The notes under the pieces: generated by a model
Databases searched by the model: none
The model's input: only the letters and a program-made list of their open reading frames with translations
What the model was told of the DNA's origin: nothing
Shown: in pieces, positions 1 through 7,581 of the stretch
Numbering within the stretch: position 1 is the stretch's first letter
Layout: each line of letters begins with the position of its first letter
Translations under genes and position numbers: made by a program
From: Rhodospirillales bacterium
GTDB taxonomy: Bacteria; Pseudomonadota; Gammaproteobacteria; Steroidobacterales; Rariloculaceae
Assembly (NCBI GenBank): GCA_024640665.1
Contig: JAHEEO010000062.1
Location: 1-14,110 of the forward strand
Length of the DNA stretch: 14,110 nucleotides
Reading direction: 5' to 3'

Positions 1-348
1 CGAATCGAACTGCCGCATCTTAACTGCATATTCAATGGCTGGCGTTCCACCGATTTTATATCCATCTGGCGATCCGCCCATTGCGACAATGCCGATATAG
101 AGCTGCGCAGCAAGGCGCTTGTTCACTCGGATTTCCTCTTGGCAACATAGTCGGCGAGCCTCGAGCGTGCTGAAGTCTAGAAAAGTAAAGCGAACCGGTT
201 TCTTAACCTTGTAGGCAAATTTGCCTGTCAGGAATACCCAGGAAATATGAGTCTCCACGACTTCGATTTGGCTGACCGGATGATCGTAGCCGGCGGGATT
301 CAAGAAAGCTTCCGGCACGCTTACTGTTGGCATGTTGCTGTCTTGCAT
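1..348 (-). CDS. N-terminal part of a COG2187-type aminoglycoside phosphotransferase-like/AAA ATPase protein (cut by window edge)
   Basis: Reading the minus strand from an ATG at 348 gives 116 uninterrupted codons that leave the window at base 1, so only the N-terminus is present. The stretch FLTGKFAYKVKKPVRFTFLD, followed by a region rich in Arg, Glu and Leu with EEIRVNKRLA and LYIGIV, is the typical start of COG2187 proteins. In that family this kinase-like domain is usually followed by a C-terminal P-loop (AAA_33) ATPase domain; that half would lie beyond the left edge. The physiological substrate of the family is not established, and the phosphotransferase label rests on fold similarity. 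The frame is closed upstream by a stop at 403-405. An AGGA lies 12 bases before the ATG, which is long for a ribosome site; a second in-frame ATG at 333 has none. The gene is divergent from the Usp gene at 761. Confidence 0.8.
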   Translation of the reverse strand, partial: MQDSNMPTVSVPEAFLNPAGYDHPVSQIEVVETHISWVFLTGKFAYKVKKPVRFTFLDFSTLEARRLCCQEEIRVNKRLAAQLYIGIVAMGGSPDGYKIGGTPAIEYAVKMRQFDS

Positions 349-760
349 GCGCAGTCTCGTTCCTGGTGGACAAAAAGCCGCCTTTACCGTTCGAGCTGGA
401 GCCTATCTGCCAGCAGTGTCGAAAGTTGCGGCGGTATTCCATTGTACGTGCTCGTCGATTGGAGCGTGATTAAGAACGGGAGGTCAAATTCTTTGCGGTT
501 CCGAGCATTTATCTTATGGACGCGTTCCGAGCCGGCGAGTGCTTTTGGGGAGGTCTTGTTCTCGGTGGCGGTTGGCGTGTCGTAACATAGGTGTAATTAC
601 GAACGGGTGCTGCATAAATACGAGTCCGCTGCGACACTTGCCGGTAGTAATCTATTAACAGCTTGGACAGTAAATGCTATTTTCTGACTGCTTCAAGCAA
701 ACGCGCCGATACGACTATTTTTGTTAAGCAGCCCGCGTAACGCCATCGAGGAAATCAGCC
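349..760. other. Divergent intergenic region, no gene seen
   Basis: About 410 bases separate the minus-strand COG2187 gene from the plus-strand Usp gene. Short open frames here have unconvincing translations and no ribosome sites. The right part, from about 600, is AT-richer and holds the promoter candidate described separately. An 11-base near-hairpin TGCTTCAAGCA at 688-698 is too small to interpret. I found no clear FNR-like (TTGAT-N4-ATCAA) box, although Usp genes of this kind are often oxygen-regulated. Confidence 0.6.
655..683 (+). promoter_or_regulatory. Candidate sigma-70 promoter with extended -10 for the Usp operon
   Basis: A -35 hexamer TTAACA (655-660, 5 of 6 to consensus), a 17-base spacer and a -10 hexamer TATTTT (678-683, 4 of 6) line up in the AT-rich part of the gap. 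TGC directly before the -10 makes an extended -10 element. Transcription would begin near 690, leaving a leader of about 70 bases before the ATG at 761. This is pattern matching by eye only. Confidence 0.45.
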
Positions 761-1684
761 ATGTCCGAATCCAGCCGTGTATTGGTCGTTGTAGATCCCA
801 CCGCAACACAACAACCCGCTGCCGAACGTGCAGCGTGGTTTGCGAAAAAGATGAATGCTTCTTTGGATCTCCTTATTTGTGACTACGATCAGCATTTGTC
901 CACCCAAGAAGTGTTCGATCCAGTCTTGTTGGAGAAAACGCGCGTCGACCTTCTCGGGCGGTACGAAAAGCGGCTCGAGGAATTAGCTGAACGATTTAGA
1001 GCGGATGGCTTGGATGTTTCTGTTTCTGCACGCTGGGATACTCCGCTGCATGAAGGCATATTGCGCCAAATCGAAGCCTTGAAGCCCGCTATGGTTGTCA
1101 AGGACACGCATTATCATAGCGCCATTAGGAGGGCCATTTTCTCAAATACGGACTGGAATCTGATTCGCAAATGCCCGGTCCCACTACTGCTGGTCAAGCC
1201 CATCGACTACGGCAAGAAAGTAAAAATCATTGCTGCGGTGGATCCAACGCATGCGGCTGATAAGTCTGCCAATATGGATCGTATAATACTGGCTGCTGCA
1301 GAGAATATACGCGCAGTGTCAGATGGAGAGCTGCACGTTGTGCATGCAGTCAACGACACTGCTGCATACATTATGGCCGCCGAGCCTCTGGGAATGCCGT
1401 TAGTAGCGCCCACGAAAGAACTAGTCGAGTCGTTGCGAATCCAACATGAAAAGTCCGTGGACAAATTGTTGAACGAATCTACAGTCGCCCGCGAGAATAT
1501 TCACGTGGTCAGCGGCGACCCACGCGAAGTGCTGGTTGCTCAGGCAGAAGCGCTGTATGCAGATATCGTCGTGCTAGGCGCAGTTGCGCGCGGCGCAATC
1601 GATCGCTTGCTGCTCGGCAGTACGGCGGAACGCGTTCTCGATCATCTGCCTTGCGATCTGCTTATCGTAAAGGCGCCGAAGTAA
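761..1684 (+). CDS. uspE: UspE-like tandem universal stress protein
   Basis: The 307-residue protein holds two Usp domains, at about residues 5-147 and 152-305, and closely matches the length and layout of E. coli UspE (about 316 residues). The first domain opens with RVLVVVDPTATQQPA and ends with TDWNLIRKCPVPLLLVK, a signature shared with UspE. The second ends with a Usp nucleotide loop, GAVARGAIDRLLLGSTAE. UspE-type proteins are cytoplasmic and help cells survive stress and growth arrest; their biochemical activity is poorly defined. The canonical loop is G-2x-G-9x-G(S/T). Here Gly273 and Gly286-Ser287 are kept but the middle Gly is Ala276, so ATP binding may be weak or lost. The start is supported by GAGGA about eight bases before the ATG. 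It is probably the first gene of the rightward group; mscS follows after 61 bases. Confidence 0.9.
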   Translation: MSESSRVLVVVDPTATQQPAAERAAWFAKKMNASLDLLICDYDQHLSTQEVFDPVLLEKTRVDLLGRYEKRLEELAERFRADGLDVSVSARWDTPLHEGILRQIEALKPAMVVKDTHYHSAIRRAIFSNTDWNLIRKCPVPLLLVKPIDYGKKVKIIAAVDPTHAADKSANMDRIILAAAENIRAVSDGELHVVHAVNDTAAYIMAAEPLGMPLVAPTKELVESLRIQHEKSVDKLLNESTVARENIHVVSGDPREVLVAQAEALYADIVVLGAVARGAIDRLLLGSTAERVLDHLPCDLLIVKAPK

Positions 1685-1745
1685 ACGCGAGCGCGAGTCC
1701 AGCCAGCGAATCTCGGCTGTCGCTCGCTCGAAAACAAACTGGGTT

Positions 1746-2645
1746 TTGTCGTTGGAATTAATCACTGAGAGCTTGCGTGCTGACTGGGCAGCCTTCCTGA
1801 GGTTCGCCCCCCGGCTATTCTATGCGTTCGTTCTGCTCATTATTGTGCTGTTGGTTGCCAAGTTCGCGGCGCAAATGACGGCAAAAGTGCTTCGCCGAAC
1901 TGGGCGAATTGGGGCAAACGACCGATTTCTGCAAAAACTCGTGAGTTGGTCCATTTCCTCAATCGGCATCCTGCTGGTATTGGGGGTTTTGGGCTTCCAA
2001 GGGATCGCGGCGAGCCTTCTGGCGACGGGTGGCGTGGTCGCTATCGTGCTTGGATTTGCGTTTCGCGAGATTGGCGAAAATCTTCTGGCGGGCTTTTTCC
2101 TGGCCTTCAGCCGTTCATTCGAACTCGGTGATCTAATCAAGACAGGCGGCTTGACAGGCATCGTCCGGTCCGTCGAATTGCGCTATGTGCATATCCGCAC
2201 CTTTGATGCCTGTGACGTGTATGTCCCTAGTGCACAAATATTCCGTGAGCCACTATACAACTATACCCGCGATGGACTGCGGCGGCCGAGTTTCACTATA
2301 GGCGTGGCTTATCACGACGACCCAAAGCAAATTTTGGCCTTGCTCGAAAAAGTGACGAGGAGCGTCCCGGACGTTCTTGCCGATCCTGAGCCGTTCGTCA
2401 CGCTCAAAGAATTTGATGCGCAATATGTACAGTACGAAGTATTTTTCTGGCTCGATGTTAACGAGAGCAAGCGCGGATTTATCGGGACGAGCAACGATGT
2501 GAAGATCAGCTGTTGGCGCGCATTGCGCGACGCGGGAATGACCTTCAGCACAGATGTGACTACGGGACTGGACATTCAAAGTGCGCCCGCTGTGAATATC
2601 AACTTTCCTAATGGAAGACCGAACTTCGAGGGATCGGATCAATGA
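1746..2645 (+). CDS. Small-conductance mechanosensitive ion channel (MscS family)
   Basis: The 299-residue protein has the length and layout of a minimal MscS (E. coli MscS has 286 residues). Hydrophobic helices lie at about residues 23-43 and 66-83. A Gly/Ala-rich pore-lining helix follows at about 88-125 and runs into GFAFREIGENLLAGFFLAF and FELGDLI, the MscS TM3 and start of the beta domain. The cytoplasmic beta and alpha/beta vestibule domains follow to about residue 285. Such channels open under membrane tension and release solutes during osmotic downshock. The start is uncertain: the chosen codon is TTG at 1746 without a clear ribosome site. Another TTG lies at 1752, and the first in-frame ATG comes only after TM1, so a non-ATG start seems necessary. 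Its position between a Usp gene and envelope proteins fits a stress role. Confidence 0.9.
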   Translation: MSLELITESLRADWAAFLRFAPRLFYAFVLLIIVLLVAKFAAQMTAKVLRRTGRIGANDRFLQKLVSWSISSIGILLVLGVLGFQGIAASLLATGGVVAIVLGFAFREIGENLLAGFFLAFSRSFELGDLIKTGGLTGIVRSVELRYVHIRTFDACDVYVPSAQIFREPLYNYTRDGLRRPSFTIGVAYHDDPKQILALLEKVTRSVPDVLADPEPFVTLKEFDAQYVQYEVFFWLDVNESKRGFIGTSNDVKISCWRALRDAGMTFSTDVTTGLDIQSAPAVNINFPNGRPNFEGSDQ

Positions 2646-2713
2646 CCCGTGATTTGCTGGTATCCTTTGTGACGTCCTAGTCACGTCGCCTGCATGACTT
2701 ACCGGTGCTACCC

Positions 2714-4219
2714 ATGGATTCGACGATAACCGCAGTCAGAAGCCTCAGTGTTTTGCGAAGAGTCACGACCGGGCTGCTAAGCTGTCTGATGCTGATTGCA
2801 AATGCTGGCATGGCCCAGCGAGTCTCTGGGCTCGGCAATCTGATACTTGAGCCGGTTCTACTGTCGTCGGCGCTAGATTCGCCACTCGATCTCACCGCTG
2901 TCTCTGCAACCGACACCCAGGCGTTGTTGGATTCAATCAGTAATCGGTTAGCGGCCATCGAGGCACTAAGGCGAGACGGTTCATCTAATCCCCAGATAAT
3001 CGAGCAACTGGGCATGCTGGCTATTGATCACCAGCGACTTGATCGACACGAAGCAGCAATCGATGTTCTCGATGAAGCCATAGCGCTTACTTTCGAGGCA
3101 GGCGGTCGGGACAACCTCGAACAAATCCCACTGCAGGAACAAAAGCTTGCCAGCTATCTGGCGCTTGACGATATTCGCAGCATCGATGACACAGAAGAGC
3201 TTATCTATTCTTTGTATCAACGCAGCTTTGGGCCGCTTGACCGGCAAATGTATTACGCCACGATAAATCTTGCTGACTGGCATACGACGGCTTATTACAG
3301 GGAAAACTACAGCCCAGGCAGCCTGGCGCTCAAACGACAAAGGGCCGTCATACCTCGAGTGCAACGCTGCATACGCAGGCCCGGATCACTATTTGGCGAA
3401 AATGCGAGCGGATGCGAAGACTTCGCCATATTCAACGGCAATATCAAAGACGTCTTTAATCAAGACATCATCGATGCACGGCTGCGAAAAATCGATCGGC
3501 TGTATTCGAATTATCAGAACGTTTTGCTCGAGAGTGGCAATGCGCAGCTAGATATCATCATAGACATGGCAAAGCGTATCGCCCGGTTGGCTTATGCGAC
3601 GAAACAGGAAATGGATTTTGAACGTGATAACTATACGTTCGATCCAAATTACGAAGGTTCGCGAGAGCAGGCGGCGCGTAATTCACCGGACCGCATGGAC
3701 GAAAGCTACGATACCGGCGTAAAGGCGCTGAAATATGCAATCACCGTCCCCGGTTCTGTGGCGGACTGGCGTCCGGAAGCGCTGGCGGCGGCACTTCTGG
3801 ACTTAGGTGACTGGCATTTGGCTTACGGGAAAGCTGCGGCCGCAGAGGAGGCCTACGGGCAAGCCTACGAGGTTTTGCTGGAGGCGGGATTCTCAGCTGA
3901 GAATATCGAGCGAGCACTGGCAACCGACTTGCCGATCACCTTGCCGGTTTTCGCAACACATTTGTATACAAGACGCAGTACGGGTAGGAGTGAAGACGCT
4001 GAGTTGGATTACAAAGGCTATGTAGACCTGAGCTACACGGTGGATCAACTAGGCAACGCCCGCGGCTTGGACTTTATCGGTCGCTCGGATTCAGATTCGG
4101 ACGAAATAGAAAAAATAATCGAACGGCAATTGAGGACAATGAAATTCAGGCCTGTCCTGAGCAATGGTCAACTGACCAGTCCGGGGCGAATTGAGGCACG
4201 CTACTACTATGCGTATTAA
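2714..4219 (+). CDS. Exported TPR protein with C-terminal TonB-C-like domain
   Basis: From the ATG at 2714 the protein has 501 residues; an in-frame GTG at 2705 is the alternative, and neither has a convincing ribosome site. A Sec signal peptide occupies about residues 1-35, with a hydrophobic core GLLSCLMLIANAGMA and likely cleavage after AGMA. Helical TPR-like segments follow, for example around RLDRHEAAIDVLDEAIALTF and around WRPEALAAALLDLGDWHLAYG. The last 67 or so residues (GYVDLSYTVDQLGNARG, then TMKFRPVLSNGQL) resemble the TonB C-terminal domain, with the usual 'val-asp-x-x-gly' strand and 'FRP...G' motif. Unlike true TonB there is no retained N-terminal anchor or Pro-rich spacer, so it is more likely a periplasmic scaffold than an energy transducer. 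The end overlaps the next gene by 11 bases, which suggests coupled translation. The function is unknown. Confidence 0.72.
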   Translation: MDSTITAVRSLSVLRRVTTGLLSCLMLIANAGMAQRVSGLGNLILEPVLLSSALDSPLDLTAVSATDTQALLDSISNRLAAIEALRRDGSSNPQIIEQLGMLAIDHQRLDRHEAAIDVLDEAIALTFEAGGRDNLEQIPLQEQKLASYLALDDIRSIDDTEELIYSLYQRSFGPLDRQMYYATINLADWHTTAYYRENYSPGSLALKRQRAVIPRVQRCIRRPGSLFGENASGCEDFAIFNGNIKDVFNQDIIDARLRKIDRLYSNYQNVLLESGNAQLDIIIDMAKRIARLAYATKQEMDFERDNYTFDPNYEGSREQAARNSPDRMDESYDTGVKALKYAITVPGSVADWRPEALAAALLDLGDWHLAYGKAAAAEEAYGQAYEVLLEAGFSAENIERALATDLPITLPVFATHLYTRRSTGRSEDAELDYKGYVDLSYTVDQLGNARGLDFIGRSDSDSDEIEKIIERQLRTMKFRPVLSNGQLTSPGRIEARYYYAY

Positions 4220-5531
4220 CGCCTCGGTGCCGCATTTCCTCATGACCTTACTTTGGGCAGTCATGCCCGGGCTCAGCCAAGCGCAACTCGATGCCACTGA
4301 ACGCGCTATCGTCGCATGGAGCCAGGAAAATGTAGATGCCGCAATTGCGCTCATCGAGGCGCAAGTAAACATCAACAGCGGCACGATGAACCACGCCGGT
4401 GTGCGGGAAGTCGGCAGTCTGCTCGAAGCGGAGCTCAGCGGATTGGGGCTCGCGACGGAGTGGCTCGATATGGCGGAGGTTAATCGTGCCGGCCATTTGT
4501 TCGCGCGGCAAAACCTGGAGCAGGCGGGCGGGCCGAATATCCTGATGATCGGTCATCTCGATACGGTTTATGAACCCGGTGACGCATTCCAGGCTTTTCA
4601 ACGTGCAGGCCGCTGGGCGACTGGACCGGGCGTTGCCGATATGAAAAGCGGTAATGCAGTGATGATTTATGCGCTCAAAGCACTGCAAGCTGTCGGCGCG
4701 CTCGCTGATATGCACATTATCGTTGCCTATACCGGGGACGAGGAACATCCGGGCAGCCGCCTAGATGTCACGCGGCGCGATTTGATCGGAGCCGGAGAGT
4801 GGGCTGATGTTGCGTTGGGTTTTGAGAACGGCATCATGACTGGCGACGGTGTCGAGTGGGCGACAACTGCCCGGCGCGGTTTCGCGGGTTGGGCGCTGAT
4901 CGTCACGGGCACTCAGATGCATTCCTCGCAAATTTTCAGTGCGGCTGCTGGTGCGGGCGCCGTCTTCGAAGCAGCCCGAATACTGAATGGCTTCTACGAA
5001 GAGGTTCGCGGGGAGGAAGCGCTGACCTTTAACGCAGGCTTGATTCTCGGCGGCACCGACATCGATTTCGATGCGGAGAACACGCGGGGAGAGGCTTTCG
5101 GCAAAACCAATGTGGTGCCACGCCAGGCAATCGTGCAGGGGGAGATGCGCACTATTTCGCAAGACCAGCTCGCGCGCACGCGCACGGCAATGCAGGCGGT
5201 TGTTGATCGTCATCTGCCACAAACTCGTGCCGAAATCAGCTTCCAGGACGGCTATCCAGCGATGTTCCCGAGCGAAGGCAACGAACGGCTGCGATTGCAG
5301 CTGTCGCAGATAAACGAAGACCTTGGCCGCGGCCCAATGCCCAGCATCGATCCGCTTGCGCGCGGCGCGGCCGATATCTCATTCGTTGCCCCTTACACCG
5401 ACGGCCTGGCTGGTATGGGTCCTGCAGCCGAAGGCGGCCACACTCCCAATGAACGTTTAGACTTGGAATCGATTCCCGCCGCTATTCAGCGAGCGGCCAT
5501 CTTGATGTATCGGATGAGCGCCGGTGACTGA
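4209..5531 (+). CDS. Exported M20-family zinc metallopeptidase (glutamate carboxypeptidase-like)
   Basis: Starting at ATG 4209 the protein has 440 residues. A TTG six codons upstream (4191) is also open, but ATG 4209 gives a compact signal peptide, MRINASVPHFL...GLSQA, with cleavage before QLDATERA. The M20 metal-site motifs are all present: GHLDTV (His116, Asp118), GVADMKSG (Asp144), GDEEHPGSR (Glu178 as likely base, Glu179 as ligand), FENG (Glu216) and, near the C-terminus, GGHTPNERL (His411). A dimerisation-domain His lies in TQMHSSQIF. The family removes C-terminal residues, often Glu, from peptides or folates using one or two zinc ions; the exact substrate here is unknown. With its signal peptide it should act in the periplasm, perhaps on peptides or wall fragments. 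It overlaps the TPR gene by 11 bases, and its stop codon touches the tspO start. Confidence 0.88.
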   Translation: MRINASVPHFLMTLLWAVMPGLSQAQLDATERAIVAWSQENVDAAIALIEAQVNINSGTMNHAGVREVGSLLEAELSGLGLATEWLDMAEVNRAGHLFARQNLEQAGGPNILMIGHLDTVYEPGDAFQAFQRAGRWATGPGVADMKSGNAVMIYALKALQAVGALADMHIIVAYTGDEEHPGSRLDVTRRDLIGAGEWADVALGFENGIMTGDGVEWATTARRGFAGWALIVTGTQMHSSQIFSAAAGAGAVFEAARILNGFYEEVRGEEALTFNAGLILGGTDIDFDAENTRGEAFGKTNVVPRQAIVQGEMRTISQDQLARTRTAMQAVVDRHLPQTRAEISFQDGYPAMFPSEGNERLRLQLSQINEDLGRGPMPSIDPLARGAADISFVAPYTDGLAGMGPAAEGGHTPNERLDLESIPAAIQRAAILMYRMSAGD

Positions 5532-6038
5532 ATGAGTACGGAATCTCGGGGTTCATTCTCCAGGCAGGTTTTCGGTCTAGCAGGCTGGCTCACCGTCACG
5601 TTTTGCGCCGCTGCTTTGGGCGCGGCTGCTTCCATCAATGCCGGTAGTTTCTATGCGGAGCTTGTTCGCCCATCGTGGAGTCCACCCGCATGGTTGTTCG
5701 GGCCCGTTTGGAGTTTGCTTTATCTCCTGATCGGTATCGCCGCTTGGTTGGTATGGCGAGCGCATGGGTTGCGTCGTGCCCGCATCGCGCTCATTGTGTT
5801 TGTTATTCAACTTGCCGCAAACGCACTATGGAGTTGGCTTTTCTTTGCGTGGCGGCAGGGGGGGCTTGCATTTGCCGACATCGTGCTCCTGTGGATTCTG
5901 ATCGTTGCAACAATCCTCGCGTTTTCGCGGTTGCAACGGCTTGCAGCTGTGCTCTTGTTGCCGTACTTGGCTTGGGTGAGCTTCGCAGCGCTGCTTAATT
6001 TTTCAATTTGGCAGCTCAACGCTGCGAATCTGGGATGA
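5532..6038 (+). CDS. tspO: TspO/MBR family membrane protein
   Basis: The 168-residue protein has five hydrophobic helices, at about residues 14-37, 54-76, 83-107, 110-131 and 136-160, as in the TspO/peripheral benzodiazepine receptor family. Hallmarks are the Trp-rich RPSWSPPAWLFGPVW (46-60), ALWSWLFFAW (98-107) and LLPYLAWVSFAALLNFSIWQLN in helix five. Bacterial TspO binds porphyrins and is linked to tetrapyrrole turnover and oxidative stress signalling. The ATG follows the stop of the M20 peptidase with no gap and lacks an obvious ribosome site, so translation is probably by reinitiation from that gene. No heme or carotenoid gene is present nearby to indicate its ligand. It is the last gene of the first rightward group, since a good promoter follows. 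Confidence 0.92.
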   Translation: MSTESRGSFSRQVFGLAGWLTVTFCAAALGAAASINAGSFYAELVRPSWSPPAWLFGPVWSLLYLLIGIAAWLVWRAHGLRRARIALIVFVIQLAANALWSWLFFAWRQGGLAFADIVLLWILIVATILAFSRLQRLAAVLLLPYLAWVSFAALLNFSIWQLNAANLG

Positions 6039-6060
6039 TCGATAAACACTGAGTTTGGGC

Positions 6061-6088
6061 TCGACAGTTCTTCCAGCGGTGCTATATT
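6061..6088 (+). promoter_or_regulatory. Candidate sigma-70 promoter, extended -10, upstream of the HExxH gene
   Basis: TCGACA at 6061-6066 (5 of 6 to TTGACA), a 16-base spacer and TATATT at 6083-6088 (5 of 6 to TATAAT) form the best promoter match in the window. TGC directly before the -10 adds an extended -10 motif. Transcription would start near 6095 and give a leader of about 105 bases before the ATG at 6200. It would drive the HExxH gene and the Usp gene behind it. Confidence 0.6.
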
Positions 6089-6190
6089 CGGTACTCGACT
6101 AAGAAGTTAGCGATCGATGCAAGGCGGTTGGCCGCAATGAAGAAACGTGCACGGCGCTCGTAGCTGCCGATTTCAGCGCTAGAGGGACTT

Positions 6191-6194
6191 GGAG
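6191..6194 (+). promoter_or_regulatory. Ribosome binding site (GGAG) that decides the 6200 start
   Basis: GGAG lies five bases before the ATG at 6200. A competing in-frame ATG at 6293 would give a shorter, more typical signal peptide but has no comparable site. This favours the longer N-terminus. Confidence 0.6.
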
Positions 6195-6199
6195 CTTAT

Positions 6200-7558
6200 A
6201 TGTCTGTCGTCAGAGTTCTCAGGCTCATCGTTTCGCGCGCCACAGCGCTTGGGCGGTTTTTCGGATGGCTCAACTCCGCGCGGGCGCAGTGCATGCGCTG
6301 GGTCCTGATCGTGACTGGCGTTACGCTGCTTATGGGCAGCGTCTCGGTCGGTGCTCGCGAAATATGGGACCGAAACTGGATCGAGGTACGCACCGAAAAC
6401 TTCATCGTTGTCAGCGCTATCGGACAAAGATCAACCGTGGCCCTCGCTCAGCGATTAGAGAGCTTTCGCACACTCGTCATGCTGCTTTCGTCACCCGAAA
6501 GGGTCGATCGCATGCCAATCGAAGTTTATCTGTTTCACAGGCCCGTGCCTGAGATTGCACTGACTCGCGACCTCGGAGGCTACTATCTGCCGGCTGCACC
6601 ATCGGACATCATTGTTCTAAGGCGTGGCGGCAATATAGCTGAATGGATTCGGCACGAGTACGTGCATTCACTGATTCGTGACCGGGATACGCGCGCTTAC
6701 CCGTCTTGGTTTGACGAGGGTATTGCTGGAATGCTCTCTACGATGGAGCTGGAGGAGTCGTCATTCAGTGTAGGAAAGCCGCCTCGCTATGCACTCAGAC
6801 GTCTTAGTGATTTGCCCTGGCTCGATTTCTCGAAGATCCTGGCGTTGCGTGACCCGCGGGAGCTGAATGGCGCGCAGCGGTCAATGTTCTACTATCAGTC
6901 GTGGTTGTTATTGCATTATCTGAACTGGGGCAGAACGGATCGGGATTTCGGGCGTGACGCGAATGAATATCTGCGTCGGCTAGGGGCCGGCGAGGCATTC
7001 GATGTGGCATTTACAGACAGCTTCGCGCTCGATATCGCTAGCGTGAAACCCACCCTGCTCGAGTACAGGAGAAAGGTGCCATATTTGCACGGGGAGCTTG
7101 AGAATCGGTATCAGGCGCCTGAGTTCACGTTGCGCCAGATGCGGCCGGACGAAGTTGCCACAGGTATCGGCGAGATTTTTCTGGGGCGCGGGGAACTGGC
7201 GAACGCGCGACAGTATTTCGAAGGCGCGTTAACGCTGTCTCGAAGCAACACCAGCGCCAAAATCGGGATTGCCGAAGTGCTGGGACGCGAAGGCGCCCAC
7301 GAAGAAGCGCTCGAATGGTGGCGTGCCGCTGCAGAACAAGGGCAGGGACTGGCACAGTTGAACCTGAGCCTTGTATACCGCAATGGTGTTGGCGTCGAGC
7401 GTGATTACCACGAAGCCTATGCCTGGGCGCGGGCGGCTGCTGTTCAAGGTGTTGATGAAGCGCGAGAACATCAGCAGCACATATTGGGGCAAATCGCAGA
7501 TCTTGAGGCCGCAAGCGAGTTGGCTCAGGAGTATGTTGAAAAATACGTGCCCCGCTAA
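6200..7558 (+). CDS. Exported HExxH metalloprotease-like protein with TPR/Sel1 repeats
   Basis: The 452-residue protein begins with a long basic N-region and a hydrophobic stretch, RWVLIVTGVTLLMGSVSVGA (33-52), which acts as signal peptide or membrane anchor. The catalytic part carries RHEYVHSLI (zinc ligands His152 and His156, catalytic Glu153) and, 17 residues after His156, WFDEGIAGML with Glu173 as a likely third ligand. This is the gluzincin pattern seen in Peptidase_MA-like and DUF1570-type proteins. After about residue 315 come helical repeats: a TPR-like unit (GRGELANARQYFEGAL) and a Sel1-like unit around QLNLSLVYRNGVGVERDYH. A periplasmic protease or peptide-binding scaffold is a reasonable guess; no substrate can be named. 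The Usp gene starts 23 bases downstream, so the two are probably co-transcribed from the promoter at 6061. Confidence 0.8.
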   Translation: MSVVRVLRLIVSRATALGRFFGWLNSARAQCMRWVLIVTGVTLLMGSVSVGAREIWDRNWIEVRTENFIVVSAIGQRSTVALAQRLESFRTLVMLLSSPERVDRMPIEVYLFHRPVPEIALTRDLGGYYLPAAPSDIIVLRRGGNIAEWIRHEYVHSLIRDRDTRAYPSWFDEGIAGMLSTMELEESSFSVGKPPRYALRRLSDLPWLDFSKILALRDPRELNGAQRSMFYYQSWLLLHYLNWGRTDRDFGRDANEYLRRLGAGEAFDVAFTDSFALDIASVKPTLLEYRRKVPYLHGELENRYQAPEFTLRQMRPDEVATGIGEIFLGRGELANARQYFEGALTLSRSNTSAKIGIAEVLGREGAHEEALEWWRAAAEQGQGLAQLNLSLVYRNGVGVERDYHEAYAWARAAAVQGVDEAREHQQHILGQIADLEAASELAQEYVEKYVPR

Positions 7559-7581
7559 CGGCCTGCATTGGGAGGGCACTC

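Noticed and set aside
203..442. Minus-strand open frame of 79 codons
   Set aside because: It is a neighbouring-frame shadow of the truncated COG2187 gene, which has the convincing translation.
247..585. Plus-strand open frame of 112 codons
   Set aside because: Its first third lies opposite the recognisable COG2187 coding frame and the rest resembles no protein; there is no ribosome site.
2669..2684. GTGAC-GTCCTA-GTCAC inverted repeat after mscS as a terminator
   Set aside because: The stem is only five bases and no T run follows; more likely chance, and the next gene is co-directional.
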